Of a stretch of 64,000 nt of DNA, positions 24,723 through 38,472 are shown piece after piece. This stretch comes from Boswellia sacra. Its lineage: Eukaryota > Streptophyta > Magnoliopsida > Sapindales > Burseraceae. The DNA lies in contig SNVD02004500.1 of the NCBI GenBank assembly GCA_013180625.2, forward strand, positions 124,001 through 188,000, given 5' to 3'. The translations under genes were made by a program, and so were the position numbers. Numbering within the stretch: position 1 is the first letter of the stretch; every line of letters begins with the position of its first letter. The notes below the pieces were generated by a model. That model saw only the letters and a list, made by a program, of their open reading frames with translations, was not told the DNA's origin and searched no databases.

Positions 24723-27700
24723 TTGAAGAAATAGAAATACATATGTTTATGTGTTTGTGTAAGTTGTATTCACCAAACCAGATTACAAATTGTAATCTTT
24801 TCGTCGTTGATGTAATAGAATCATGCATGGCTTATTAGACTCGATAGTGCACCTAGGAGGAATTGGATTATATAGGTAGTGTAACCCTTTAATATAGAAT
24901 ATAAATATGTAATGTTTTCGTTACTATCAATAGTTCGATGTTCTAACCCCGTGGTTTGATTTCTTCAGGTGTAGGGATATTATAGATGGCTTATGAAAAC
25001 TAATATGAACATAAGTATGATCCATCTGATGGACATGCTTCTTTTTAGAAAACCCGATTACTGGTCGTAGGTAGTCGGTGACATCCACATTCTCACTTTT
25101 CTCAAACCATTGAGAATGTGTGGATTTGGGTCCCGTCCATCTCACACGAGTAAGTATTTGTAGATGAAAGATCAACCAAATAATTACTTACTGATATGGG
25201 CCAAAATTAGACATACATGGTGTTTGCCCTATATATTTCATTCTTCTACTAGTTGCATTGCATTTGCTAGGATTGTAACCAGAAACTGTAGCACGAGCAT
25301 GTAAGTAATATCTAAGAGAGAAACTCACAATACTTGGACTTGAAATAGAGTTGGCTTTACTTTAAAAATTATGACACTGAAGTTATAGTGAAGACAAAGT
25401 CTTTTCCTTGTAAATGTTGAGACTAAGAATAATATTAGGTCCAAAGTGTATTTTTGTTGTGCGGACATTGTAAATGTAATTTGTAACACATTTCAATACA
25501 TATATATCTTTTTTTTTTTAAGATAAGTTTGCACTGTGCTTTCTCTTGGGTGTTTCCATCTGGTCGCAGAGAATGTGAGATGTGAAAATATTAAGGACTA
25601 AGATCAATGGGTTTGATATTGGTAAGTGATAACATGCTTTATTCAAGATATACATTATTTTATAAAATTGGTAAACACTCTGTGGGGAAATTTATCCAAT
25701 GTCAGTATATTAGTTATATATAATTTTGTGACCGATGCATGCAACTTGTTGAGGACGTTAAATATTTTTAACTTTGATGTCCATTTTAATGGTTACTCGC
25801 AAGGGTGTGAAGTCTGTCGATAATTAGCATTGAAATACTAAAGGGATTAACGTGCTCTGTTTTAACGTGTTGGGTCAATAAATTTTTTAATGCTCAAAAT
25901 TATTGATATAACACAAAGTAATAGCAATAAGCGATAAGCAAATGCTGAGAGCTTGCTTTCAGAAAACTAATGTCAATGTGATAATTAAATGTTATACCAT
26001 AACTATTTCCACTTGTCATTAAGATATCCATATAATTAATAATATTTAAAGTATGACTCATTGTACAAATAACGATGAGTCATCCATAGTGGTAAATATC
26101 TTAATTGATTGGTATGTACCATATACCAATGTATGTACCATATACCTATATCATAGCGAATGTTTGAAGTATGACTCATTGTACCAGCCAATGCAAGACT
26201 CATTGCACAAATAATGTCTTCACTTACACATGTTACACATCTTATAGGTATATGGTACAAACATTATTTGTACAATGAGTCATGCATAGCGAATGTTTGA
26301 AGTATGACTCATTGCACATCGTTTGCACTAATTCCCGTTAATTGGATCACATTTTCTTGTTGAATGCTAAGTAGGGTATATTGCCTTATTTAGTCTGTAG
26401 CTGAAATGCGTTAAATTTCCAGTCACCAAAATGTGGACTATTGTTTATGCATTTCTCTCTCAGTCGAAAAAGATGGTGAGAGTTAACATAGTGCAAATGA
26501 TGGAGATCCAATTAACGAGAATTAGTCGTACATATCTGTACCATATACCTATATCCTGTTACTTGATTGTATTGGCCTGATCAAACACAGCAAATGACTG
26601 AGAATGAACATGAATTTACTATGCCGCATCGTAGAGGAACTAGCAAAGGGCAATATAGTAGGAAATCATATGCCAACGTTGAAATGGTTCTCGGGATTTT
26701 TGTTTGCCCGTATGTGATTGCTACGAACATGATTAGGTGAGTAAAAAAAAAAAATACTTGGAGCATAGGGTTGTATGTTGGGGAAATAGGTATACATAAA
26801 CAATGATACCTTTGTAAGTGGTTATTGTATATTACGTATAATTCTACAAGGTCTTGGGTAAAACTGACTGGGTTAGAGACGTCATTGGTTTCTTGCTTTT
26901 GACACCAACACTACATGTACGAAAGTCGCAGTGTAATGAGGTGTGTAAAGCTAAATAATTTCATTAATATTTGTAATGGAGCATGAATCTAGCCTAGTAC
27001 AAAATGGTTAATAGATTACGGTGTAAAGGTGTTGACCATAGGAAATAATTGATCATTTAGTAACCTATAACTATATTGTGGTTGAGGGATTAATGTCATG
27101 ATTGTAATAATTGTAAATGGAATTGAGCACTTAGATGACTATATTGACCAATTTTTCTTAGTAAGTAAATGGTAAAAATTGATTCTACATTGAATCCGTT
27201 AACAGATTAGTGGAACATGGTACTGCTAGGTAATTTAAATAGATAACATAATAAGAAGAAAACAAAGATTGAATAGTAACCTTTTCATGAGGCAATAAAT
27301 GGTTTATAATAACCGGAACTTAAGCAAGTGGCAATAAGAAATAATATCTTGTGATTTCAAATCTTGGAATATGGAAGATGCCATAGAGAAAGATTACAAT
27401 GCAATGAAGAAGGCTAATAGATACATTAGTTTAAAGAAAGGGTAGCTGCAACATGTGATGTTATATCAATTGATAAAGCCTTAGCGACATAGGTACATTT
27501 AAAATTACAAGGGCCTATCACCATAATCATCGTATAAATTATATCAAAAGAAATAAATAGCGATAATATGCACAAAAGATTGGAATATTGTGGCTAATCG
27601 ATAAATATTTGAACTACAAACAAGATTATTGGAGTGGGTAAACTTTATGAGTATTAATGAAAAAAACACGTAGAATGACATTGTTTCCATTTTTTACTTA

Positions 27701-29289
27701 AAACATGAGGATATGGTCTTAGGCAGATTAAAGGAAAAGTTTCCAAATTGCGCTGATGGAAATGTGAATCATGGCCGTTATGATAGAAGGAGAAATGGGT
27801 CTATGAACGTTTGAGAAAGAGAAGGAGACTAGTCCAAAGTAAATGTTGCAAGGCATAAGGGACAATGACGTGGGATGTAATGCCATTTTTCTTAGCCTAA
27901 ACTGAATTTCAAACATGAAAAATTTAATACTGTGCGATATGGTCCAGTAAACGAGATGTTGAAGTACACAACTATAGTAACGTATAATTTGTGACCCATT
28001 CATCTGTGAGCCCTTCCAAGACCGATGGAAATGGGCTGGTAAACTTCAATAATGCATAATATCATGGTATATATTCAGCAGGCCTTGCAAAATGAAGTTA
28101 TACAAATGTTGCTATTACAATATAGGAGGTTGAAGCCTATTTAGAAATTTTCACAGGCTTGAGTTGGGTTCAAAAGTTGTAGGATAACCATTAATTTAGA
28201 CAATTGAACCAAAAAAACAAACAAAAATAGTGGCTGTAAATTACAAGCAATAGTAATATAAGGCCACTTAGTAAGTGGGGGTCGTACAGGTTAAAAATGG
28301 GGAAAATGATTGAAATAATAACAACATTTTGTGACTATCATTTGAATGCAATAGAAGGTGGTCAACCTGACAACCGACTGTAGTAACATTGAAGAGCTAA
28401 TTAAAGGGGTTGGTCGATCACTATTGTGGTGTGGGAATCTATTAATAAAGTGAACCACGAGTGGTAGGAAAATAGATAGGGGTATATGTAACAAGAAAGT
28501 GGAAAAAGAAAGGGGTGGATATAGTAAGCGAACATTGAGCAGAAGTGACATATGGTAGAAGGGTGGTAATGATCACTTATTTTAAGGTCATGGTCGGCTA
28601 AAGATCCAAAATAAATGTTGTCGAGGCTATGCATGCGTTGTGAAGTTATGACACTCAAGTGAATCAGAGTAAGGAAATGATCAGTCACAGAATGAAGGTG
28701 TTGTGTAGACAATCCAGTAACTAAGTAGCATAGGAATTGAAGGCGAGGGTGTTTGGGATAGTGAATTGATTTAGCCATTATTTAGTTGGGGAGGGGGGGT
28801 TTAACAAAACACCATGTGGTGAATATAGGGCAGAGTGTCATTTTGTTGATGTCATTGGGGCTTAAGGGGGACACTCCAAATGATTGGCCAACTAATTCAA
28901 TGGGGATAGATAGGCATTTGAAACAGTAGCCTCTTACAATTGGTTTCATCCTTTGAAAGAAGTAGTCTTTATGACTATGAGAATGAAGACATGAAGACCT
29001 GAGGGAGTGGCAAAGATGGATTTTAAAATGGGATACAATAATGCATACGTTCATGTAAAGGCTGAAATAGAAGAGGTGGAGGGGTTGGCTGTGTAGATTG
29101 ATGGGTGTTTCACCATGCAACAGAAGGTAGACATAACAATGGGAAAAAGTGATGATTGCTAAGAAAATGGGATGGGTTTGACAGACAAAGGAAATGACTT
29201 CGGCACTCAGAGTGATTCAGAGGACATCAACAACAAGAGGGGGGAGGCGAAGAATGATTTGAATGAAGAGGGAGAAATCTGTGTGTCAA
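24723..29289. other. no gene recognised; upstream of the MULE transposase
   Basis: AT-rich DNA with short frames only. It includes the repeat cluster at 26047-26570. The last kilobase (28300-29290) has long minus-strand frames that are shadows of purine-rich plus-strand sequence. This part probably held the 5' region of the transposase gene. Confidence 0.5.
26047..26570. repeat. cluster of direct and inverted repeats around TGACTCA words
   Basis: A 28-30-bp word (CATAGCGAATGTTTGAAGTA, then TGACTCATTG) occurs at 26152-26181 and 26285-26312. A 20-bp word starting ATGACTCATTGTACAAATAA at 26053 recurs inverted near 26263-26282. ACTAATTCCCGTTAATTGGATC (26327-26348) recurs inverted with one mismatch at 26505-26526. 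TACCATATACCTATAT occurs at about 26137 and 26539. The arrangement resembles a small decayed foldback or MITE pair. Confidence 0.75.
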
Positions 29290-31388
29290 ATTCAACAGCT
29301 TAGAGGCATCAGAGGATTACTATATGAGGCATGCATGTAAGAGGGGGTTTAGTGTCAAAAAGGATGTCATTCATAGAGACAATGTCGACAATTGCATTGT
29401 GAGACACTAAGTTTGTGTTAAAGAAGGTTTCAGGGGAGAGAAATGGTTGAACCAAATAGACAAAGTACGTGAACCTGGAGAATGACACATGTAGGTTGCA
29501 AGGTAGCATTCTTGACGAAGCTAGACAAGGAATGTGGGAAGTGGAAGGTGATAGAGTTCAATGACATACATGCTTACAAAATATCCTACTCCTATCAAGT
29601 GTAGTTTTTATAATCAAATAGAAAGGTGAAGGGGAAAGATGTTGCATCAGGTAAAGGGTTAAGGCAGGTGGGTGTAAAGACTTCTAAGGAAATGGAATAC
29701 ATGGTGTCCATGGCAAATGATTACGAGAATGTAGGATTTGCAAAATAAGATGGACAAAGAATGGAGGAAAATGATTGTTGACGGTGATGCACAGAGTTTG
29801 CTTGATTACATTTGGGTGAGGAAGGAGGCCAATCCGGGGTTGTATTTTGAATATAAGGTAGACACAGAGAATAGCATAGCCGATTTGTTATGGATCGACA
29901 GTGGAGCCCAGGCCGATTACCAAGTATTTGTGGATGTGGTTGGCTTTGATGCGATGTACAAGACAAATCACTATAAGAAACCGTTGGTAATGTTTATTGG
30001 AATAAACCATCACACGAAAAATAATCTATTTATAGTTGGGTTGCTACGGAATGAAGCCATGGAGACTTATACGTGGTTACATTTGTGACTGCAATGCACA
30101 ACAAGCAGCCTTGTAACATCATTATTGATGGTAACAAGTTAATAAGGAGGGTAATAAAGATAGTAATGTCAAATGCTACACACCACCTATATTGCTGGCA
30201 TGTGGACAGAAATGCTGCGACACAGGTTCGTGATTTGATATTTACTACAAAGCTGACAAAATTAATGGGAACAAACATAGCCATTAATGAGTTTGAGTCA
30301 AAGTGGGAAAATTTAATTGACAAAATGGGCCTAAAAGATGATGCCTGGTGTCAGAAGTTATATGAAGACCGAGGTATTTGGGCTAAAGCTTACTTAAGGA
30401 ATAATATCTTCAAGGGGATGCGGAGTACACAAAGATGTGAGAGTCTGAATGCCTTTGTGAATCATTATGTTAGCACGGAGTTGACATTTCTATAGTTCAT
30501 TATACAGTTGAATAGGCAGTGGATAAGATGAGACATATTGAGGTTGAAGACAACTTTGATAGTGAATATAGTGAACCAAGATTGTAGACCCACCTGCTAC
30601 AATATGTGGACGAAGCAAGGCAAGTGCATACTAAGGACATGTTCTTTTTAATACAAAAGGAGATAGGCGATGAGGGTTAGCTAATAGTGAATGAAAAAAT
30701 GGTGAGTGTTGGTGGTGTGTTATACGAGATAAGCAAGATCCAAGATGAAAAGAACAGGTGGACTGATGTGTATCACCAGTTAAACAGTAAAATCAAATGC
30801 CCTTGGAAGTTAGTAAAAAGGACAGGGATGCTTGCAACCATATATTTTGTGTAATGAAGGGAAAACAATTGGAAAACATTCCAGAATGCATGATATTGTC
30901 AAGTGGACGAAGTCAGTGAAGGTGAGATGTAGCTGGCCCAGTAGGAACATATATCAACCTTTGGATGAAGCAAAAATGGACAGAATTGGCACATTAGTTG
31001 CAACAAGTAAGAAATTGTGGCAATTTACAGCAATGACTGATGTAGGGTACCAGGAGGCGTTGGAATTGGTGCACAAATTTAACATGAGGGCACAAATGCT
31101 AATAGCATAACAGAAGAAAAGCGGGGTACCAAGACAAAAAAGAAGTAGGGATGGAGACAATGTGAAGGACCCACCCGTTATCGAAGGGAAGAGAGTTTGG
31201 AGACCCAGAAGGTGGGTAAGAAGAAACAACCCTGGCATTGTGGAAAGTGTAAAAAGGTGGGCCATATGAAGACAACTTGTAAGGCTAGACAAGTGTTAGG
31301 CCAGAAAGGCAAACAAAGTAGGGTGGCAGATGTTGAAGTCGTTATGGTGGAGGAAGACACAACTGTGTATGCAAGTAATGGACAATAG
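29290..31388 (+). pseudogene. MULE transposase of the FAR1/FHY3 type
   Basis: An N-terminal FAR1-type DNA-binding region lies at about 29300-29585: Y-Y-M-R-H, G-F-S-V, then C-V-K-E-G-F, V-G-C-K, G-K-W-K-V and an H-A-Y end. The DDE transposase core follows. The first Asp is in F-D-A-M-Y (29948-29950), the second in I-D-G-N-K (30127-30129), C-W-H is at about 30190, and the Glu is in R-C-E-S-L-N (30439-30441). A SWIM-like zinc site at about 30790-30870 is damaged by a shift (K-C-P-W instead of C-x-C, then C-N-H in another frame). A CCHC knuckle (C-G-K-C, H, C) follows at about 31238-31282. Frameshifts occur near 30075 and 30500, and several stops are present. FAR1 and FHY3 of Arabidopsis are domesticated relatives. 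Here decay and the neighbouring Ulp1 fragments mark a transposon relic, not a host regulator. Confidence 0.88.
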
Positions 31389-34300
31389 TTTTGCAAAGGT
31401 GAGTTGGGGTGGAGAGTGTTGTAGGTGATTTTGTGTTATCACAGTCTTCTTTTATAGAAAGTGAGGTTGATGGTTTGGGTTAAACCACTGTAGTGATGCA
31501 CACCTTCACCTGTGGGAGCGGGAGGTGGAGAGGGAAGACATAGCCTAGCAAGCATAGAGTGGACCTGAGGGGATGTTGTCCTGTCATTGGTGCAAACACG
31601 AAGTTCATTTCTTTGAATTTATAGGTTGTTGCAAGCTGCATGATATATGAGTATTGTTTTCAAAAAATATTTTCATAATATGACTCTTAATGTGGCTTTT
31701 AATTGAAACTATCATGTGTGGATAGGTGGAATGTTTATTGCAATTGGCAATTAATGTTTAAGAAGCAGCATAGTAATTGATATAGGCTTGCATTGTTCTA
31801 TTGGTAATCCTTTATCACATAAGAATAATTTGCAAATACTTACTCATGCTTTCATATTAATATAGCAGTTAGATCTTCCGAAGTACTTTTTTTTGAGTGT
31901 TTAGAGACTGGAGGCCCCATTACAAGATGTTTGCTCTATCGACTTAGGCAAGTTGGAACAATTTGGATGATGCAATTATTTCAAATGGACTTAATGGGAT
32001 GTGGTGCTGTGGTGATACTATTTAGGTAAGGTAGTCTATTTACGGGCATAAAACATTGTAATATAATTTCGAGTATAAAGTTATTTGTTGGAATGTTAAC
32101 GAGTCCAACTGTTTTGGACGGTATGAATGTTTTTACTTTACAGTTGTGCTTGACGGTGTGTGAAGTGTGTGAAGTGTAGGGATAAGAGAAATTTGTCACA
32201 CCCTACTACTCTAACTAAATGTATGGAAAATCAGGAGTGGAAGTTGGAATCTAGTCGGAGAAACAGGGGGTAGCAGTAATAGGTGTAGGTTGGTTTAATG
32301 CAGTAAGAAAATTTAAATGTAGTTCTCATTTTCCATGGTAATTTCCATATGTAATAGTAGCGGGTATGTGAAACTATGATGTGATGACATACAGGCCCCA
32401 ACAGATAATATGAAAAATGTTTGTGAAATGTATTATGTTATGTGACTATAATGTGATTTGTACATGCAGAGGTTTTAAACGAATTGTCATTGTAAATTTT
32501 CTATAGGTTTGATTATTCACTGCAAAGGGGATGCTTTCGCGCTGGACTATATGCTTAGCAATATGATGGAATTGATAGTGGCCATAGCATGGAGTAAATA
32601 ACTTACTGGTGGATTGTAGAGGGGTCGTCTTTTGGTGGAGTACATATTCCGAGGCATTAACAAGAATGTACTGCAACTTTGTTGTATTTTGCCAAGGACA
32701 ATTTGTAATGTCCTATGTTTGAATTAGATAAGTGTAAAAAAAAGTGTTTCAACATTTTGGAGTATAAGTTAATTAATTGGACCATCTGTTGTTAAGGTAG
32801 GATGGTGCATGTATACGTGATTGAACTAGTTTTTAGGATGATAAGGATCAACTAGGTGAGATTGTCCACACTAAATGTAGAACAAGGTCATAGAAATAAT
32901 GCTTGGTTGTAACACTGTGGATGAGCAACTTGGATGTTGATGTGAAGGTTACATGTTCTGAGGTTGGTATGAACATAATCATATGGTTACTTTTGTGAAT
33001 GGGAGCTTGATATTGTAGAAAAATCGGATAATCCATGATGTATAGGTCAGTAGGAAGATTAGGTTAGTGGAGTTCACATGACACATTTTATATCCATGCC
33101 AAAAATGATTATGCAGATGTATAGTGGACCTAACCATTTGGGTTCAATTGTCAAGCCTATTTGAGGTATTCAAATAGGAAATAAATTCGGTTATGTGGAG
33201 CAACAATTTACGGGACTGATGAATGGTAGGAATATTGGGTTCTACAAAGAAGAATATTGTTGCAAGGAAGGAGTTGGAAGGATAGTGAACAATGTGCACA
33301 CTGAAAGAAGCAGCCAACACCAATAAATACAGTCATAATATGATAATGGTGGTAACGCTTAAAAAAGTTCACTAACTTATGCATGGAGCCTATATAATTT
33401 GTTCAGGGAAAACGTTATCAAATTACAAGAAAATAAAGACATATTGTATATAATATGTTTAGGGGACAACTTTATCAAGTTACAAGAAATTAAAGACACA
33501 TTAAACTATGTACAACAGAAAATCATCTGGAGACCACTTTGCACAAGATAAAATTGGTGAACTTTACGTTTAGAACTTAGGTTTAAGGAGAAGTTGTATT
33601 GGAGACATGGTAAACAAGAACAATCAATTGTTGGCACCATTGAGGACACTAATAAGATATTCCAATTTCTATAGGATGACATGTGTCAACTTTTGAGATA
33701 TTGCTTGCAAGGAAAATAAGTGGAATTCATTGTCTTCTCAATGCTGCGCAATCAATGTTCAATATTTGAGATAGTGGAAGTGCCTATTGCTACATTACGC
33801 TTTTGATCTTGTGAGATGAAGAAAGAAATATGGTTATTAGTAGTTTCATCAATGGGAGGGAGTGCATCAAAGAACCATTAAGCAGTACGCACACACACGT
33901 TCAATTATAATAATATAAAAAGAAAGAATCTGTGATGCAGTAAGGACAAAATATGTAATCAAAATTTAGTCCAAGTGAAATAGTGGAATATACAATATGT
34001 TGTGTTCAATACATTATGATGTCACAAAAGAGCTTTTAGATAAAGAAGCAAGCAAGATAAAGTATAAAACACCGTGTTATTTGGAAGAAAAATATCAAAA
34101 CGTAGCAAACTAAGACATTTATATATAACATTGTGGCCAACATGTGCAATGATTGAAACAAGAATGGACATGGAACAACTGCCGGTAAGATTTAGTGCAT
34201 TTAAACAAGTAAAAGCAAACTTTTGATGTGATTACCATTCAAAACCTATTACTACATGTTCAATTACACTATAGGCCAAAAAAGAATTTAGCCTATGTTT

Positions 34301-34715
34301 GTGAATGTCATTAATTGAAGGGAATTAATTTCACAAAATGGATCTAATGCTTGAGACATAATCAAACTTCTCCGTCTTGAGACATAAATGAAAGCTATGA
34401 TGTTTAAATGACCTGTGGTAACCAAAAAAAGAACAACAAATTATATGAGAGCAGAGGAATTATATGGTATACCACAAGGGTCTGCTGACAGTGTTCCTTA
34501 TGCAATCATTGTAGACATCTTCGTATCTTTGCATCGTCCCAACCTAAGATTAGAGGGATTGATCTGTCTACTAAAGCAAGATACGTGGAAGCATGGTGTA
34601 GATAGTATAGCTTCACAAATCAGAAAATATAACGTATTATTATTATAGCCCCCAAAGTCCAAACTTATATATGCACTTGGAATTTGATAATTAAACTAAC
34701 TATTGCAAGGAATAC
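31389..34715. other. no gene recognised between transposase and second Ulp1-associated fragment
   Basis: Only short frames; 34415-34648 is open for 77 codons without a recognised motif. A tandem duplication lies at 33393-33506. This would be the place for the peptidase part of the minus-strand gene whose N-terminal domain is at 34716-35000. I could not find the H, D and C motifs. Confidence 0.5.
33393..33506. repeat. 56-bp tandem duplication, diverged
   Basis: Two adjacent copies start TATAAT.TGTT.AGGG and end TTACAAGAAA.TAAAGACA.ATT, with roughly 15-20% mismatch. Confidence 0.75.
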
Positions 34716-35330
34716 CTACAGAAAAAGAAGGCAACCTGATATATTTGTAGACTTCAAGCTTTTGTACTTTGCTACACTTTGATGAAGGGAAAGAAAACAG
34801 AAATGGGACCAATTTAGTTCGTCGATGTTGCTAACGCCTTTTAAGACATGCAAATACGAAGCCTGCACATGTGTTATTGAGGTTGGACTCAACAGAGTAC
34901 CCGTTGCAAAAAAGAAAAAGGTCCTAAGGAAATCGTCATCAGCAGCCATTGAGTTGTGCATGATGTCAGCAAGACAGGCAAGATGTATGCCACTTGACAT
35001 GCAATGGAACCTGTTCTGAAGTTCTATAATGTCGCATTAAGGGCCTCGCAAGTGAACTGTAGAACCTCCGTCAGAATGACCATTGTTTCCATAAAGTTGT
35101 CTTCAGCAAATAATTCAACACCATTAACCGACAACATAGATCTGGCAATATTCTACTCTTATACAAGCTTCCGACATAATGACCACCTCAATCTCCTCTA
35201 ATTTGTATGAATAATCATCCCAAAGCCCACACGTTGGATAGCCTCTTTCTGAGCATTCGTAAGAGTTGACACACAGTGGACAAAATGATCCAGTATTACA
35301 AACTGTATTAAATTTTTGTCTAGCCAATGA
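34716..35330 (-). pseudogene. second fragment of the MULE Ulp1-associated domain
   Basis: The frame at 34716-35000 repeats the pattern seen at 15293-15769: hydrophobic stretch, A-T-G-T-L-L-S-P-T-S, about 20 residues, I-D-E-L-N-W, F-C, a Y-K, then S-G-C-L-L-F-L. An upstream open piece at 35124-35327 on the same strand may be an earlier exon. No peptidase motifs were found downstream. It faces the FAR1-type transposase tail to tail, so the two could be the genes of one element. Identification rests on the pattern and on the internal match between the two copies. Confidence 0.55.
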
Positions 35331-35765
35331 ACGCTCAGGTTTATCAGTGTCACTCTGAAATTGATTGCATACTTCATCCTACACCTAAGACATTATGACA
35401 TCAGGCATTGTATCTTCGGCATGGAGCCTGCCTCTTGAAAGGCATGGTCTAAGCAAAAGCTATTTGATGAAAACATAACAAGGTCAGAACTCGTTAATCA
35501 TATTAACTATTTTACATTCTATTATGTTAGGTACATTTACGCACATATTGAAGCCATTTCTCATGTCGTAAATGAAGCAAAAGGGGTAATGCTAGCGAGG
35601 CTGTGAAAAAATGATTGTTTCGATAGTTCTAAACTTTATTACCTGTATATTAAATTACAAAAGAGGAAGAGGTAAAGATGTGTAACTTACTGCATGAGGT
35701 GCTTTGGGAGGTTTAGTGGAATTTCACATTGACTTTGGCCCTCTTCGCACCTCTACCAACATTTT

Positions 35766-35955
35766 AATACGTGCCTGTGATAAACGATGTCTACACATCT
35801 GCAAATCATACAATAGTTGAGTTAATTGATAGCTCTTGCAATTGCAACAATGTCGACGTTAATACATGCTTGTAGTAAATGACATCTACACATATGCAAA
35901 TCACACAATTGCTGAGTTAATTGATAACTCCTACTATTGCAACAATGTTGATGTC
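35766..35955. repeat. 95-bp tandem duplication
   Basis: Copies at 35766-35860 and 35861-35955 share AATAC.TGC.TGT, CTACACAT.TGCAAATCA, TGAGTTAATTGATA and a GCAACAATGT end, with about 15% mismatch. Confidence 0.85.
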
Positions 35956-38472
35956 GTTGCGCACAAATGACAATTATATATCCCATTACAATGTCAAATG
36001 ATTAACCAACAACATTAATGTTATTGCGCATGTCACATGACATATACAATTCAAGTAGATCAGTATAGAAAATGGAGTTGCAATGACCAAAAGTAACAAT
36101 ATGCAGTTGCCCACAGGGAAAGGGTGAAAAGGTTGATCACCAACAAGTAAAGATATCCATGTATGCATCCAATCTAAATTGTCAACAATATAGCACAAAA
36201 GATTAAAAAAAAAACACCCTGTTAAACCTATAGAAAAATATAAATAAACCAGAATGTCATACCCCCATTGATCCATTGGACTGTACCAATTACACAAAAC
36301 AAATGAGGGGATTTATGCCAATGGATATTCATCAGCATAATATAGTGGTTAAACTTGAGAAATACTTGAAAAATAGTTTCATAGTATTCGTGTTTTGTCA
36401 TTATATGATTCTCCTATATAGACAACCCCAAAATGATTTATTCTTTATTATCAAACACTTATGGCACATATATACACATACATATATTTGAGTTTAATGC
36501 ATGAACTTTACCTATGATGATACACGAAAGCATGGTTAGTAACAAATAAGTAGACGACTCCGTCCTTTGTAACAGTTGCTTGGTTCTGCTCAAAATAAGG
36601 GAACATTAACAAATAAGTCAACCAACTAAGAAGATGTTATGCCACTAGAATATAAAAGAAATATGCTTGTTATGATTGCAAACTAACAGATTTGTTAAAA
36701 TGGCGCATTTTTGTTTTTAACAATGCTCCACATACATATGGATTTGCCTAAGGAAAAACAGAAAGAGAGAACATAACAATGTTCCCTATGCATCCAAAAT
36801 GAAAATGTTTTACCTTATGGGAATAGACTCAAAGTAATTCAATTGAATTAAACTAATTACTTTTGTACCATTTACCAGTAAACCTGTTTCGCCATAACTG
36901 CATTTTTGGGCTCGTAACACAGAAAATGTAAACATATATGTTAGAAGATCATAAACATTAATTAATTAACACATATAATTATGATCCCAACACTCATAGC
37001 CACAAGCCTTTTATGTAATTAAGGCAATAAAACTAGGATGATAAACCATGGGATTATTAAAATCAATTTTCTGACCATGATCTGTACTCTATAACTATAT
37101 TAGCTCAAGAATCTGGAATAACAAAAAAAACTATTCAAATGCAGTTGTACAATCTAAAACTCTTAATTTCCATGTAATAAACTCTAGGGAATATGGCATA
37201 TAATCATCGAGAACAGCTTTCACATATACACAAAATCAATTTTCGACTTCAAACACGAAATGTTCTTCAACATCATTTGCTGTGATGCACCATAAAGCAA
37301 CAGAAGTGTTCTGATCCCCATCAATTCGTTATTGTTATTTAGGTTAAAATATATGGAAGATAGGGAAATAAATATATTATTAACCGACTACGATAAAAGA
37401 GAGTGTCCTAAATTTATTAGATATAGCTTCAAAATGAAGCACATGCAAGTGCAAAAAATGCAGCTACAAATTTATGCATAAAACCCATAATACAATCGCA
37501 AATGAAAAACAATATATAAGCATAAGCCGATAATTAATACGGGAACTCTAGAAAAACATAAAAATTAATAAGACAATAATACCAAATTTAAGATTTCCAT
37601 TATATCCTCAAATGGGTCTACTACACCATCACGATGCTGTTACCTGCTTAATTTCAAACATTACTTGATGAATAACTCAACATCGACAAATTATAACTTC
37701 TTACCAAAGCTAGCCACCCATTTAACACTGAAACAATGTCCGTATTTTACACTGATTAATGGTTATTGAAAGGATAAGTGAAGCCACTACATAAAACCCA
37801 AGAGATAATGTGTCATGGCTGGCTGAAATTATGATGCCAGACATTGAAACCCACTTCCTGAAACACAAAGACATAAAACCTAGGCCTATGATACAGATTT
37901 TCCAAGGTCAAGCATGCAACCAACTGAACAACAACACACAGAAGACCTTGTTTCGAACATCTGTCATGATGTCTGTAGAATGCAAACTTGGATAGATCAA
38001 GTGTAAGAAAACCCACGGAGACTGGAGTTCTTGGACTATTGCATGATTGAAATAAGTTGACAGTTCTGCCAGATAGTAAATCACCTATTGAAGATGAAAG
38101 AAGTTGATAGGAGGAGGGAGAAATATGCGAATGTGAGGTCGATTTTTGTCGCTAATCTATTGACCGGTTAAAGGTCAAATTTTCATAAAATAGCCCGTTG
38201 AATATAAGCCGTTGGATTCGAGGCTAAAAATGAGTATCCAATCCAACAGTTATAAGTAATTTTGTATGAGTATAGTAGGTGGGTTGTAGTGTGACCTGAT
38301 TTTTCAGGGTTCCAATTTAGGCTTCCAAAGCTCATGATGGAAGCATGGAAAAAAAAGCAACCTTTTCAATTCATGTTCCAAGGGCATTCAACAATCTTGA
38401 AGATAAGCATGTGAAATCTAAGACGCCAACATCTAATCTTGAAGTTTGCAACTCAAGATAGCAAATTATATA
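35956..38472. other. no gene recognised
   Basis: AT-rich sequence with short frames only. At 38130-38340 the composition is less skewed (for example CCGTTGGATTCGAGGC), but I see no TIR or coding signal that identifies it. Confidence 0.5.

Noticed and set aside
28401..29120. Overlapping minus-strand frames of 86-125 codons
   Set aside because: Low-complexity Ser/His/Pro frames opposite purine-rich DNA upstream of the transposase; no motif.
29290..31388. Functional FAR1/FHY3 host transcription factor
   Set aside because: Frameshifts, stops, a damaged SWIM motif and transposon surroundings indicate a pseudogene of a MULE.
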